Shown in pieces: positions 8,511-17,308 of a stretch of 64,000 nt of DNA; the first letter of the stretch is position 1, and every line of letters starts with the position of its first letter. This DNA comes from DASUKM01 sp036278735 (GTDB lineage Bacteria > Acidobacteriota > Vicinamibacteria > Vicinamibacterales > 2-12-FULL-66-21), in contig DASUKM010000055.1 in the NCBI GenBank assembly GCA_036278735.1, forward strand, positions 62,001-126,000, given 5' to 3'. Position numbers and translations under genes: made by a program. The notes beneath the pieces are model-generated. The model was not told where the DNA came from. It saw nothing but the letters and a program-made list of their open reading frames with translations, and did not search any database.

Positions 8511-11500
8511 TTACCGCCCGCCGCCCTTGGCGAGCGCGCGGTAGTACTGCTCCACCTGTGTGCGGTACTGTTCGGGCACTTCGTCCGAGCCGGAGAGGAA
8601 CGTCTGATTCCCGCTCGCGTCCGCCTTGCGGCGCAGCTCGAACTCGAGGCGCTTCATCTGCTCGGTCAAGGACGCCTGCAGCTTCGTGAGCGCCTGCGGG
8701 TCGTGATACGCGTTGGGATCGTCGAGCCGGCGGAGCCCTTCCATGACGCCGTCGAGCGCGTGCGTGTCGAGCCGCTCGCCGCGCATCAGGCGCCGCAGGT
8801 TCTCGGCGTCGCTCTGGCGCTGCCGCGCTTCGCCGCGGAACTGCCGAACGTCGTCCGGGGAGAAGCGCCCCCCGGCGGCGCCGTTCGGCTGCATGACGCC
8901 CGCGTTGCCGGTTCCCTCCTGGCCGCGCTGCCCCCCCTCGCCGCGCTGTCCTCCCTGCCCTTGCTGCCCCTGCTGCCCCTGCTGTCCTTGTTGGGCCTGC
9001 TGTCCTTGCTGACCTGATTGTCCCTGCTGGCCGGATCGTCCCTGCTGGCCAGCCTGTCCCTGTTGTCCGCGTTGTCCCTGCTGCGCCTGCTGGCTCGCCT
9101 CCTTCATGCGCTGATCGAGCGACTCCATGCCGCGCGCCAGCTCCCGGGCCTTCTGGAGCGTCTGGGCCATCGCGTCCGGCTTCGAGTTGCCGAGCGCCGA
9201 GGCGGCCTCGCCGATGCGCTTCCGCAGCGCGTCGATGTTGGCGCCGATGTCGTTCTCGAGGCTGCGGGCGTATTCGGCATTGCTGCCACCCTGCAGGAAG
9301 CCCTTCGAATAGCGGATCTTGTCCTGAAGGCGGCTGTCGCGCATGCCATTGGCCGCTTCGGACAACCGGCGCGCCGCGTCTCGCTCGTTCTTCTGCAGCG
9401 ATGCCGCCGCGCGATCGAGCTGCTGCTCGAGCTGTCCTGCCTGGGAATCGAGCGTGTCCTTGCGAGCGGCGAGCTCCTGGGCCTTGCGCTGGCCGTCGGG
9501 CGTCGAGGGATCGAGCTTCTGCGCGTCGCCGGCGATGCCGGCCTGCTCGCGGGCCATCTCGTCGGCCTGGCGCTGGGCGTCGGCGATGTCGCGCGCGCCG
9601 CGCGCCCCCTGCGCCTGCTGGAGCTGACGCCCCGCCTCCTGCAGCCGCTGCGCCGCGGCGGACGCCTGGGCGGCGGCGTTCGGATCGTTCGACGCGGCGG
9701 CCCGGCGCATCGCATCCGCGGCCTCGCGCAACTGGCGCGCCGACTCGGCCAGCTCGGGGCGGTTCTCGTCGCGCGACAGCCGATCGAGCTGCCGCGCCGC
9801 CTCTTCGGCTTGCTGCGCCAGCGCGCGCTGGTCCGCACTGCCGCCGGAGGAGGCCTGCCCGGACCTCGCCTGCTGGCGCTGCCGCGCCGCTTCCTGCTCC
9901 TGCCGCCGCGCCAGCTCCTTCAGCTTCTCGGCGAGCTCGTCGATCTTCTGATCGCGCTGCTGCTGCGTGGCGCGATCCGCGGTCTCGTACTGGTTCGACA
10001 TGCGATCCAGCTCGAGCTGGAACAGGTCCGCCAGATCGCTCGCCATCGACCCGGAATTGCTCCCCCCGCCGCCGCCGTTGCGGCTCGTGCTGACCTGCAC
10101 CTGATACTTCTCTTCGGCCTGCTGCAGGTACTGGAGCGCTTTCTGCTCCGGCGACAGCGCCGCCGCCGTATCGCGCGCCTGCAGCCTGCCCTCGGCCGCC
10201 TTCATCTCCTTCACCGCCTTCGGCAGCAGATCCGCGATCTCCTTGAAGCTGCCGTCGGTCCCGCCGAGGCGCTGCGTCATCTTCATCGCGATCTCGTCGA
10301 CCTGCTCGCGCAGCTTCGCCTGCGACAGCGCGATTACCGTCGTCGCTTCCCGCAGCTTGTCGGGCGCGGTGGTCGAGCGGTCGCGCTGGACGTTGAACGT
10401 CGCCGAGATGATCCGGCGCTCCTGCTCGGAGAGCTGCCCGACCTGCGCGCCGCCGCCCCCGCCGCCCCCCTGGGACTGGGCCTGGCGGAAGTCCTTGTCG
10501 AGCGGCCGCACGCGGACGAAGTACATGTCGCTCGTCGCGGCGCGCGGGCCGTTCACCGTGCCGTTGTCGGTCGCGCGCGCGTAGTACGAGACGAAGTCGC
10601 CAGGCTTGACGTCGAATTCCTCGAGGTAGAACGTGTGCCCCGCCGAGATCTCGGGCATCCGCTTCGTTCCCTTGAACAGGGCGATGGTCCGGGCGGCGCC
10701 GCCGTTGACCGAATAGACGAGATCCATGCGGCCGATCCCGTAATCGTCCTGCGCCTTCGCCTCGACGAACACTTCTTCGATGGGGGACGCCGAGGTGTCG
10801 CGTCCCGGCTTCGAGAACGTCACCGTCGGAGGCTGGTCGTCGAGCGCGTCGATCGTGTACTGCGGCGACCCGCTCACGTGCGGGCCGTGCGGCGCGTCGA
10901 ACTCGATGCGGTAGAAGCCGTCGTGGTCGGCCGTGAAGCGGCCCGTCAACGACCCGTCGGCCTCGACGGTCAGCGGCGCGCGGGTCTTGTCGTCGATCAC
11001 CACGTCGCCGCCGGAGGCGGCCATCGTCGGGACGGCGCGGACGCGGATCTCGGTGCCGCGCAGGACGGCGATGTCCCCCCCATCCTCGACCCGCCGCGGC
11101 GCCAGACCGGTGTACGCGGGAAAGTGATACTCCAGCTCGAGCCGCTGCACGTACGGCATGTCGGCGACGTGCAGCGTGTAGACGGGAGACCGCACGCCGG
11201 CCGCCTCGACGAAATAGTCGATCGGCGCGGCAATCTTGAAGAGCATGCCGTCGTAGCGATTGCCGTCGCCGCGCACGAGCGGCAGGCGATCGAAGGGGGC
11301 CCCGGGCGACTTCCGGACCATCAACGACGCGCCGTCGGCATCGAAACCCACGAGGGTCGCCGAGACGGTCTGGTCGGCGCCGCGCGGCACCGTCGCCTGC
11401 CCCGGCTTCACCTCGATGCGATACGGCACGGCCGCCTCGACGCTGCGCGACACGATCAGCAGCGCCGACAGGCCGCTGCGCAGGTACGCGGGGCCGAGCA

Positions 11501-12017
11501 CGAACAGGGCGAGCGCGCCGAGCAGCACCGCCGCGAGCGCGCCCGAATAGCGCCGCACGGGCTGCCGCTCGATTCCGTGGCCGTGCTCGATCGCGCGGCA
11601 CTTCTCCACCGCGCCGTCGACGAGTTTCGCGACGAGCGCCGGCGACCGATCGCGCGCCTGCTCCTGCCGCTCCGCCTCGATCGCGCTGACAATCGCCGCC
11701 TCGAGCGACGGTTCGTGCTCTTCGAGGTACAGCGCGACCTGTTCGTCGGTGACGCGCCGCAGGAACGGCCGCGCCAGGCAGACGTAGGCAACCGCGGCAA
11801 ACACGATCCCGATCAGAATCCGGAACGTCAGGATCGAGGCAGGGGTGAACCGGAGCGCCTGCAGGATGTACGAGGCGACCAGCAACGTCGCCACCGCCAG
11901 ACCGGCGGCCAGGGCGATTCCGCGCAAGGCCAGCTTCAGGCGCCATCGCCGGCGCACGTCGCCGATGATCGCGACGAGGTCCGCGCGCGACGCCGGGTGC
12001 CGTGAATCGCTCAGCAT
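8511..12017 (-). CDS. DUF4175 family membrane protein with Gln/Gly-rich tract
   Basis: An 1168-residue protein. Two hydrophobic segments near residues 23-80 and a third near 155-180 anchor it. They are followed by an extracytoplasmic Ig-like region (YTLHVADMPYVQRLELEYHF, VDDKTRAPLTVEADG) and then a long helical, coiled-coil-rich region of Gln, Ala, Arg and Glu. Around residues 1000-1060 lies a low-complexity tract of QQGQ/GQQG repeats. The family is uncharacterised but regularly sits with MoxR, DUF58 and BatA/VWA genes, as here, where it is last in the operon. It may be a structural or scaffold partner of that complex (inference). The Met at 12017 has GAGGT close upstream. A 161-nt structured spacer separates it from the BatA gene. 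Confidence 0.8.
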   Translation of the reverse strand: MLSDSRHPASRADLVAIIGDVRRRWRLKLALRGIALAAGLAVATLLVASYILQALRFTPASILTFRILIGIVFAAVAYVCLARPFLRRVTDEQVALYLEEHEPSLEAAIVSAIEAERQEQARDRSPALVAKLVDGAVEKCRAIEHGHGIERQPVRRYSGALAAVLLGALALFVLGPAYLRSGLSALLIVSRSVEAAVPYRIEVKPGQATVPRGADQTVSATLVGFDADGASLMVRKSPGAPFDRLPLVRGDGNRYDGMLFKIAAPIDYFVEAAGVRSPVYTLHVADMPYVQRLELEYHFPAYTGLAPRRVEDGGDIAVLRGTEIRVRAVPTMAASGGDVVIDDKTRAPLTVEADGSLTGRFTADHDGFYRIEFDAPHGPHVSGSPQYTIDALDDQPPTVTFSKPGRDTSASPIEEVFVEAKAQDDYGIGRMDLVYSVNGGAARTIALFKGTKRMPEISAGHTFYLEEFDVKPGDFVSYYARATDNGTVNGPRAATSDMYFVRVRPLDKDFRQAQSQGGGGGGGAQVGQLSEQERRIISATFNVQRDRSTTAPDKLREATTVIALSQAKLREQVDEIAMKMTQRLGGTDGSFKEIADLLPKAVKEMKAAEGRLQARDTAAALSPEQKALQYLQQAEEKYQVQVSTSRNGGGGGSNSGSMASDLADLFQLELDRMSNQYETADRATQQQRDQKIDELAEKLKELARRQEQEAARQRQQARSGQASSGGSADQRALAQQAEEAARQLDRLSRDENRPELAESARQLREAADAMRRAAASNDPNAAAQASAAAQRLQEAGRQLQQAQGARGARDIADAQRQADEMAREQAGIAGDAQKLDPSTPDGQRKAQELAARKDTLDSQAGQLEQQLDRAAASLQKNERDAARRLSEAANGMRDSRLQDKIRYSKGFLQGGSNAEYARSLENDIGANIDALRKRIGEAASALGNSKPDAMAQTLQKARELARGMESLDQRMKEASQQAQQGQRGQQGQAGQQGRSGQQGQSGQQGQQAQQGQQGQQGQQGQGGQRGEGGQRGQEGTGNAGVMQPNGAAGGRFSPDDVRQFRGEARQRQSDAENLRRLMRGERLDTHALDGVMEGLRRLDDPNAYHDPQALTKLQASLTEQMKRLEFELRRKADASGNQTFLSGSDEVPEQYRTQVEQYYRALAKGGGR

Positions 12018-12178
12018 GGCTACCTCTATTGGAAACCGGGGGGCTTCGCCCCGCCGGACCCCCCACCTCCACCCCAGCGCGCAGAGAACGCGCGCCGGGG
12101 ACCCCGGTCGCCGTCGCTCGCGGGGCCCCATGACCCCCGCTCCGCTCCGGCGGGGCGCGCCCTTGGCGCCAATCCTAA
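12018..12178. other. GC-rich structured intercistronic spacer
   Basis: No gene is seen. Short perfect stems include GGGGC-TTC-GCCCC near 12040 and CCCCGC/GCGGGG at 12135-12155. The spacer interrupts an otherwise tightly packed operon and could attenuate transcription or stabilise the upstream mRNA end. Confidence 0.4.
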
Positions 12179-14215
12179 TCAGATCTTACCCGCGGACAGA
12201 CGGTTCGAGAGCACGGTTTCGAGCCCGAGCAGCGCGAGGCCGGCCAGCAGCAGATACCACCAGATGCGCTGCGCCGCCGCCTGCTCGTCTGGCGTGAGCG
12301 GCCGCGCCGTGAAGCTCGATGCCGCGTCGCCCGGGTATCCCGCGACGGCGGTCGCCAGCTCCTTCGGATCGATCCGCTCAGGATTGGACTCGCGCAGGTC
12401 GACGTTGGCCGCCACCGTCACCGCTCCGGCCGCCCCGGCGGCCGCCGTGGGAGGACGAATCTCGTAGAAGCCCTGCTCGGCCATCTCCAGGACGTCCTCG
12501 TCCTCGCCGCCGAGCGCGACGCGGCGTCCCGACGGCGCCACCGCGATCCGCTGCGGCGGTGCGCCCCGCCGCATCCCGACCTGCCGCGGCACGACGTACA
12601 CCTGACCGACGGTGAGCGACGGCGACGGCGCCCGGTAATCCGCGAGATAGCCGACGATCGTGTGCACGAACGGCAGGAACACCGGCTTGAGCGCCAGATC
12701 GTTCCACGCCAGATCGATCGACGAAGTCCACAGCAGCACGCGGCCGGCGAACCCCGTCCGCTCGACCAGCGCCGGCGCGCCGTTGTCGAAGCGGGCGAGG
12801 ACGTGCGACGGCGTGCCGCTCAGCGCACGGTAGCCGTAGAACTGCGCCGTCGAAAAGTCGCCGCTGCGGGGCGCGCGGAACACATCGAAAATGGGATGAC
12901 CGTAGTCGAGCGCCCCCAGTCGCGCCGCCAGATCCATCGAGCGATCGACGCTCTCGGCTGGCATTCCCGGCAGGAGGTCGGGCCCCTTCTGCGGCCACGA
13001 CAGGCGCGGGCCCGCGACGACCAACAGCCCGCCGCCGGCCGCGACGAAGCGGGCGAGCCGCTCGGCGAGTGCCGGCGTGACGTCGAGATCGTCGGCGACG
13101 ACGACGGCGGCCGCCTCCAACCCGCTCGCGTCGGCGGAGCGAACGGTGACGTCCAGCCGCGGCGCGTCGCCGATGCCCAGCGCGCGCGCGAGATAGAGGC
13201 TCTCGTCTCCGTCGGGGCGATCGAGCACCGTCACCTTGACCGGATCGGCCGGCGAGACGACGAAATCGTAGACGTTGTCGCGCCTCAGCGCATCGTCGGG
13301 GATCCGCACGGCCGCGCGCACGTTGCGGCCGGTCACCGTGAACGGCGCAAAGGTCGTGCTGGCGGAGCCGTGCGCGGCGACGTCGAGGCGGGTGGTGTCG
13401 ACAGGCTTGCCGTCGACCTCGAGCGTCAGGGGTACGCCAGTCGCATTCGTGCCGCCGTGATTGATCACGCCGGCGGACACGGTGACGCGCTCCTGGCTGG
13501 CAAATCGCGCGCGCTGCAGCGCGACGGGCGTGACCGCCAGGTTCGCCGGCTCTCTGCCGGCCACGTCGACCGGCGTGAACGCCGAGCCGCCGGGCAGCCG
13601 CACGCCGTCGCTCGCGGACCAGCCCGTTTTCTGAAAATCGCTGATCAGGATCGCCTCGCGCCGCGGGAGGCGGGATTCGGCCAGCAGACTGCCGGCGAGC
13701 TTCAGGGCCGGGGCGTACCGCGTGGCGCCGGGTCCCGTGCGCGCGGCGTCGATCGCGGCCAGCAACTGCGCGCGATCGGCGGTCGACCGGAGCGCCACCT
13801 CGGCGCCCGTGTCGAACAGCACGATCGAGGCGCGGTCGCCGGAGCCGAGGCGGTTGACGGCCGCGCGCGCCGCGTCCCTGGCGCGCTGCCAGCGATCGCC
13901 GGACTCCATGCTGTAGGAGCGATCGATGAGAATCACCGCCTCGCGCGCTCCCGTCGCGCCGGGCGGCGGCGCGGCGCGCCGGACGAACGGCCGCGCGAAC
14001 GCCGCGACGATGAGCGCCAGGGCGGCGAGCCGCAGGAGCAGCAGCGCCCAATGACGGATGTGCCGGCGACGGACCGATTGATACGGGATCCGGCGCAGGA
14101 ACATCAGCGAGGGGAACTCGACCACACGCTTCCGCTCGCGCTGGATCAGGTGAACGATCACCGGAACCGCCAGCGCCGCCAGCGCCGCGAGCAGCAAAGG
14201 CGCGGCAAAAGTCAT
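12179..14215 (-). CDS. BatA/VWA membrane protein
   Basis: A 678-residue protein. The N-terminal BatA module is visible as a first membrane segment, the motif LIQRERKRVVEFPSLMFLRR and a second membrane segment near residues 56-76. A von Willebrand A domain follows, with the MIDAS residues D98-S100-S102 (IDRSYSM). The rest is a large extracytoplasmic part with CARDB-like Ig segments and a glutamine-amidotransferase-like fold, ending in a C-terminal membrane helix (WWYLLLAGLALLGL). Bat proteins work with MoxR AAA ATPases in envelope complexes; some help aerotolerance, others assemble metal enzymes, and the target here is unknown. It starts one base after the DUF58 stop, so the two are translationally coupled. 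Confidence 0.85.
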   Translation of the reverse strand: MTFAAPLLLAALAALAVPVIVHLIQRERKRVVEFPSLMFLRRIPYQSVRRRHIRHWALLLLRLAALALIVAAFARPFVRRAAPPPGATGAREAVILIDRSYSMESGDRWQRARDAARAAVNRLGSGDRASIVLFDTGAEVALRSTADRAQLLAAIDAARTGPGATRYAPALKLAGSLLAESRLPRREAILISDFQKTGWSASDGVRLPGGSAFTPVDVAGREPANLAVTPVALQRARFASQERVTVSAGVINHGGTNATGVPLTLEVDGKPVDTTRLDVAAHGSASTTFAPFTVTGRNVRAAVRIPDDALRRDNVYDFVVSPADPVKVTVLDRPDGDESLYLARALGIGDAPRLDVTVRSADASGLEAAAVVVADDLDVTPALAERLARFVAAGGGLLVVAGPRLSWPQKGPDLLPGMPAESVDRSMDLAARLGALDYGHPIFDVFRAPRSGDFSTAQFYGYRALSGTPSHVLARFDNGAPALVERTGFAGRVLLWTSSIDLAWNDLALKPVFLPFVHTIVGYLADYRAPSPSLTVGQVYVVPRQVGMRRGAPPQRIAVAPSGRRVALGGEDEDVLEMAEQGFYEIRPPTAAAGAAGAVTVAANVDLRESNPERIDPKELATAVAGYPGDAASSFTARPLTPDEQAAAQRIWWYLLLAGLALLGLETVLSNRLSAGKI

Positions 14216-14216
14216 T

Positions 14217-15122
14217 TCATCGAACTCTCGACAAGCGCTCCCGCGCGGAGAGATAGCTGAACAGCGCGTAGTCGAGCGGCTGCGACGTGTTCAGCAGGGT
14301 GTAGTCCACCCGAATCTCCGAAAAGCGTTCGGTCAGGGCGTGCACGTGCTCGCGGATCAACGCGCGATACTGCTCGGCGAACGCTTCCGGCACGACGGGG
14401 ATCTGTTCGCCGCTCTCGAGATCCTCGAAACTCGTCGCCGCCTCGAACCCGAAGTCGAGCTCCGCGTGGTCGAGGACGTGGAACACGATGAGGTCGTGGC
14501 CGCGAAAGCGCAGCGGACCCACCGCCTCGACGACCGCGTCCGGATCTTCGTAGAGGTCCGAGATGAGCACCAGCACGCCGCGCCGGCTGAAGTGTTCGGC
14601 CAGCGCGTGCAGGGGGGGGCCCAGGCGGCCGGCGCGCGTGGGCTCCAGCCGGTCGAGGGCGTGCAAAACGACGTCCATGTGCTTGGCCGACGGCGGCACG
14701 TGCTCGACGATCGCCTCGTCGAAGGCGGCGAGGCCGACCCGGTCGCGCTGCCGGTGCACGAGGTACGTCAGACAGCCCGCCAGCATCCGCGCGTAGTCGA
14801 ACTTGCGCACCTCCCCGCTGGCGAACTGCATCGATTTCGACATGTCGAGCAGCACCGCGAAATTCGCGTTCGAATCCGCCTCGTACTCCTTGACGTAGTA
14901 GCGATCGGTCCGGGCGTACAGGCGCCAGTCCACCCGGCGGATGTCGTCCCCCGGCACGTAGCCGCGGTGCTCGGCAAAATCGACCGACGCGCCGAAATAC
15001 GGCGATCGATGCAGGCCGTTGATGAACCCGTCGACGACCGAGCGCGAGACCAGTTCCAGATTTCGCACGCGGGCCAGGACCGCGGGATCGACGAACCGCG
15101 CGCCGGCATTCACTGTGGCCAT
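14217..15122 (-). CDS. DUF58 domain protein
   Basis: A 301-residue soluble protein. The DUF58 signature is clear: residues ~48-75 carry DFAEHRGYVPGDDIRRVDWR, followed by LYARTDRYYVKEYEAD. A VWA-like core follows with a MIDAS-like LLDMSKSMQF at about residues 90-100 and LVLISDLYEDPDAV later. DUF58 proteins are standard partners of MoxR ATPases. The Met is placed 25 nt after the MoxR stop. It is the third of four core genes in the MoxR cluster order (ATPase, DUF58, BatA/VWA, DUF4175). Confidence 0.88.
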   Translation of the reverse strand: MATVNAGARFVDPAVLARVRNLELVSRSVVDGFINGLHRSPYFGASVDFAEHRGYVPGDDIRRVDWRLYARTDRYYVKEYEADSNANFAVLLDMSKSMQFASGEVRKFDYARMLAGCLTYLVHRQRDRVGLAAFDEAIVEHVPPSAKHMDVVLHALDRLEPTRAGRLGPPLHALAEHFSRRGVLVLISDLYEDPDAVVEAVGPLRFRGHDLIVFHVLDHAELDFGFEAATSFEDLESGEQIPVVPEAFAEQYRALIREHVHALTERFSEIRVDYTLLNTSQPLDYALFSYLSARERLSRVR

Positions 15123-15147
15123 GAACCGGACTCCTCTCTGGCGCGGA

Positions 15148-16185
15148 TCACATGCCCGATCGCGGCGCCGCGACCGATTCGAGCAGCGTGTCGACGAGAC
15201 GATCGCTCGTCACCCCTTCGGACTGCGCGAGGAAATTCGTCAGGATGCGATGGCGCAGCACGGGATGCGCCAGCGCGCGGATGTCGTCGAAGCTGACGTG
15301 ATAGCGTCCGCTCGTGAGCGCGCGCGCCTTGCCGCCCAGGACGAGGTATTGCGCGGCGCGAACGCTCGCGCCGAACGCGGCCCATTTCCTGATCGCGTCG
15401 GGCGCCGTCGGCGACTTCGGCCGGCTGGCACGGACGACATCGAGGGCGTACCGGATCACCGGCTCGGCGGCGGGCACCCTGCGGACGAGACGCTGGAACG
15501 CGACGAGATCCGCGCCGCTCACCGGCCGCTGGAACTCCGGATCCCGCAGCGCGGTCGTCGCGCGGACCACCTCGAGCTCCTCATCGACCGGCGGATGGTC
15601 GATGACGGTGTGGAACATGAAACGATCGAGCTGCGCTTCGGGCAGCGGATACGTGCCTTCCAGCTCGATCGGGTTCTGCGTGGCAAACACGTAGAACGGC
15701 TCTTCGAGCTGATACGTGCGCCCTTGAATCGTCACGCGGTGCTCCTGCATCGCCTCGAGCAGCGCCGACTGCGTCTTGGGAGGGGTCCGATTGATTTCGT
15801 CCGCCAGCACGATGTTGGCGAAGATCGGCCCGGGCGCGAACACCATCTGCCGGCGTCCGCTCGCGGCGTCCTCCTGGATCAGGTCGGTTCCCGTGATGTC
15901 GGACGGCATCAGGTCGGGCGTGAACTGAATCCGCGAGAACTTCAACGCGAGCACGCGGGCGAGCGTGTGGATCAGCAGCGTCTTGGCGAGCCCGGGGACC
16001 CCGACAATCAGGCTGTTGCCGCCGACGAACAACGTCAGCAGCACTTCGCCCACCACGTCGTCCTGGCCGACGATCATCTTTCGCAGCTCGACCAGGATCT
16101 GCTCGCGTCCGCTCTTCATCCGCTCCGCGAGCGCCACATCGTCGGGCGACTCGAGGTCAATCGTATCGGTGGCCAGTGCGTCCAC
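15148..16185 (-). CDS. MoxR family AAA+ ATPase
   Basis: A 345-residue ATPase. Walker A is GVPGLAKT at residues 62-69, Walker B is IVLADEINR around 124-132, and the MoxR-specific stretch after it (TPPKTQSALLEAMQE) and the sensor region (FATQNPIELEGTYPLPEAQLDRF) are intact. MoxR ATPases act as chaperone-like remodelers that mature or assemble protein complexes together with VWA proteins. The start is the GTG at 16185, because GGGAGG (complement of 16191-16196) sits five bases upstream. The Met nine codons further upstream would translate the heptamer repeat. Confidence 0.92.
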   Translation of the reverse strand: MDALATDTIDLESPDDVALAERMKSGREQILVELRKMIVGQDDVVGEVLLTLFVGGNSLIVGVPGLAKTLLIHTLARVLALKFSRIQFTPDLMPSDITGTDLIQEDAASGRRQMVFAPGPIFANIVLADEINRTPPKTQSALLEAMQEHRVTIQGRTYQLEEPFYVFATQNPIELEGTYPLPEAQLDRFMFHTVIDHPPVDEELEVVRATTALRDPEFQRPVSGADLVAFQRLVRRVPAAEPVIRYALDVVRASRPKSPTAPDAIRKWAAFGASVRAAQYLVLGGKARALTSGRYHVSFDDIRALAHPVLRHRILTNFLAQSEGVTSDRLVDTLLESVAAPRSGM

Positions 16186-16190
16186 GTGTT

Positions 16191-16196
16191 CCTCCC
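16191..16196 (-). promoter_or_regulatory. Shine-Dalgarno GGGAGG of the MoxR gene, abutting a heptamer array
   Basis: GGGAGG on the minus strand, five bases before GTG 16185. Its first bases overlap the first CCCAAAG unit of the neighbouring array. Confidence 0.6.
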
Positions 16197-16248
16197 AAAG
16201 CCCAAAGCCCAAAGCCTAAAGCCCAACGCCTAACGCCTAACGCCTGCG
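16194..16248. repeat. Heptamer array, CCYAAAG/CCYAACG, 7 units plus partial
   Basis: Three CCCAAAG, one CCTAAAG, one CCCAACG and two CCTAACG, then a partial unit. Read on the minus strand it follows the TAA stop of the caspase-like gene without a gap. It fills the whole spacer to the MoxR ribosome-binding site. Confidence 0.92.
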
Positions 16249-17244
16249 TTACGATCCGCCGAGATCCCTGATCTTCTTACTCGTGACGGCGAGATCCGTC
16301 AGCAGCTTCTCCAGTTCGCTCGCGTAGCGCGCCTGATCCATGCTGCCCTTGAGCAGCTTCAGCGATTCGACCCTTCGCTCGAGGCCGTCGCGTTCGACGT
16401 AGAGCGCGCGCAGTTGCGGGCTGGCGTTCGCCGCCGGAGCGGCATGCGCCGGCTCGCCGAGCGACAGGATCGCCGCCACGCGGCCGTCCTTCGCCTGCGG
16501 ACCAGGATCGGCGCTCCCCTCCCGATCGCCGTTGTCGTCGAGCAGCGGATGCTCGGTCTGCATCAGCCCCTCGCGCTGGTACGCATTGGCGACCTCGCGC
16601 TTCGCGTACACGTACGCCTCGAGCACCGACACGCGCCCGCTGTGATCGGTGTCGGCCGCGTCGCTCTTGAAGGCATCGACGAAAAAGCCGCCGAACAGCG
16701 TCGCGAAGTGCTCGGCGCCGTTGCGGGTCGCCGTCACGATCGTCCGGCCAGGACCCGACAGGACTTCGACGAACGGCCCGCTGGCACTCGTCGTGTCGAC
16801 GAACACGACACGCTTCGATGGCAGCTTGCCGAGCAGCGCCGCGAAGTCCTGCGGCGTCATGTCGGGCCCGCGGAGGTTGAACTTCGCCACACTGCCGTCG
16901 AACGTGCCGAAGCCGAACAGGACGACCATGACGGTATCGTCCTCTCCCGCGGTCGCCAGGGCCGCAAACGCCTTCTCCACCTCCGCGCGAGTCGACCGGC
17001 CCGTGGCATGCGCATCCTGCGCCGGGTCGTCGGCCAGGTAGATCACGTCCGCCTTCGGGACGCCGAGCTGCTGCACCGCCACGTCCGCCAGCGTGTCTCC
17101 CCATTTCGAAAACAGCGCGCCGTGTTCCGGATCGCCCGAGAGGCCCACCACGATCAACAGGTGTGGCGTCTGGGCAAGGGCCGGCCGCGCTGCCGCGAGG
17201 GCAGCCGTCAGCACGAGTCCGGTGACGCGAGCGCGATGACGCAT
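16249..17244 (-). CDS. Caspase-like (clan CD / C13-type) protein with lost catalytic dyad, exported
   Basis: A 331-residue protein with a signal peptide (VTGLVLTAALAAARPALAQ). The caspase/legumain-like fold is suggested by HLLIVVGLSGDPEHG at the first strand, a second strand ending VMVVLFGFGTFDG at residues 105-117, a third VVFVDTTSASGPF at 146-158, and the conserved EF-hand-like DTDHSGRVSVLEAYVYA with EHPLLDDNGDREG after it. Active relatives have His-Gly at the first position (GHG) and Cys near DxCxSG at the second. Here they read FGFG and DTTSASG, so both catalytic residues are missing and the protein is probably a pseudo-protease or binding module. A C-terminal coiled coil follows. It sits in the MoxR operon. 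Confidence 0.7.
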   Translation of the reverse strand: MRHRARVTGLVLTAALAAARPALAQTPHLLIVVGLSGDPEHGALFSKWGDTLADVAVQQLGVPKADVIYLADDPAQDAHATGRSTRAEVEKAFAALATAGEDDTVMVVLFGFGTFDGSVAKFNLRGPDMTPQDFAALLGKLPSKRVVFVDTTSASGPFVEVLSGPGRTIVTATRNGAEHFATLFGGFFVDAFKSDAADTDHSGRVSVLEAYVYAKREVANAYQREGLMQTEHPLLDDNGDREGSADPGPQAKDGRVAAILSLGEPAHAAPAANASPQLRALYVERDGLERRVESLKLLKGSMDQARYASELEKLLTDLAVTSKKIRDLGGS

Positions 17245-17252
17245 TAAACGCT

Positions 17253-17302
17253 GGCGGGTCTGAAGACCCGCCCTACACCCTCGGCGGGTCTGAAGACCCG
17301 CC
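17253..17302. repeat. REP-like hairpin, two tandem copies (30-nt period)
   Basis: Two identical imperfect palindromes at 17253-17272 and 17283-17302: an 8-bp stem GGCGGGTC/GACCCGCC around a TGAA loop, each followed by CTAC. The element lies between two genes of the operon. A related hairpin with a different stem but the same TGAA loop is at 38806-38825. No REP-associated transposase is seen in the window. Confidence 0.8.
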
Positions 17303-17308
17303 CTACCA

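Noticed and set aside
6430..12072. Very long minus-strand open frame, and a long plus-strand frame at 9018-12005
   Set aside because: They lie antisense to or out of frame with the M28 and DUF4175 genes, are rich in Arg and Ala, and show no domains. They are shadows produced by high GC.
16249..17244. Active caspase-like peptidase
   Set aside because: The His and Cys positions are Phe and Thr/Ser at the aligned motifs, so proteolytic activity is not supported.
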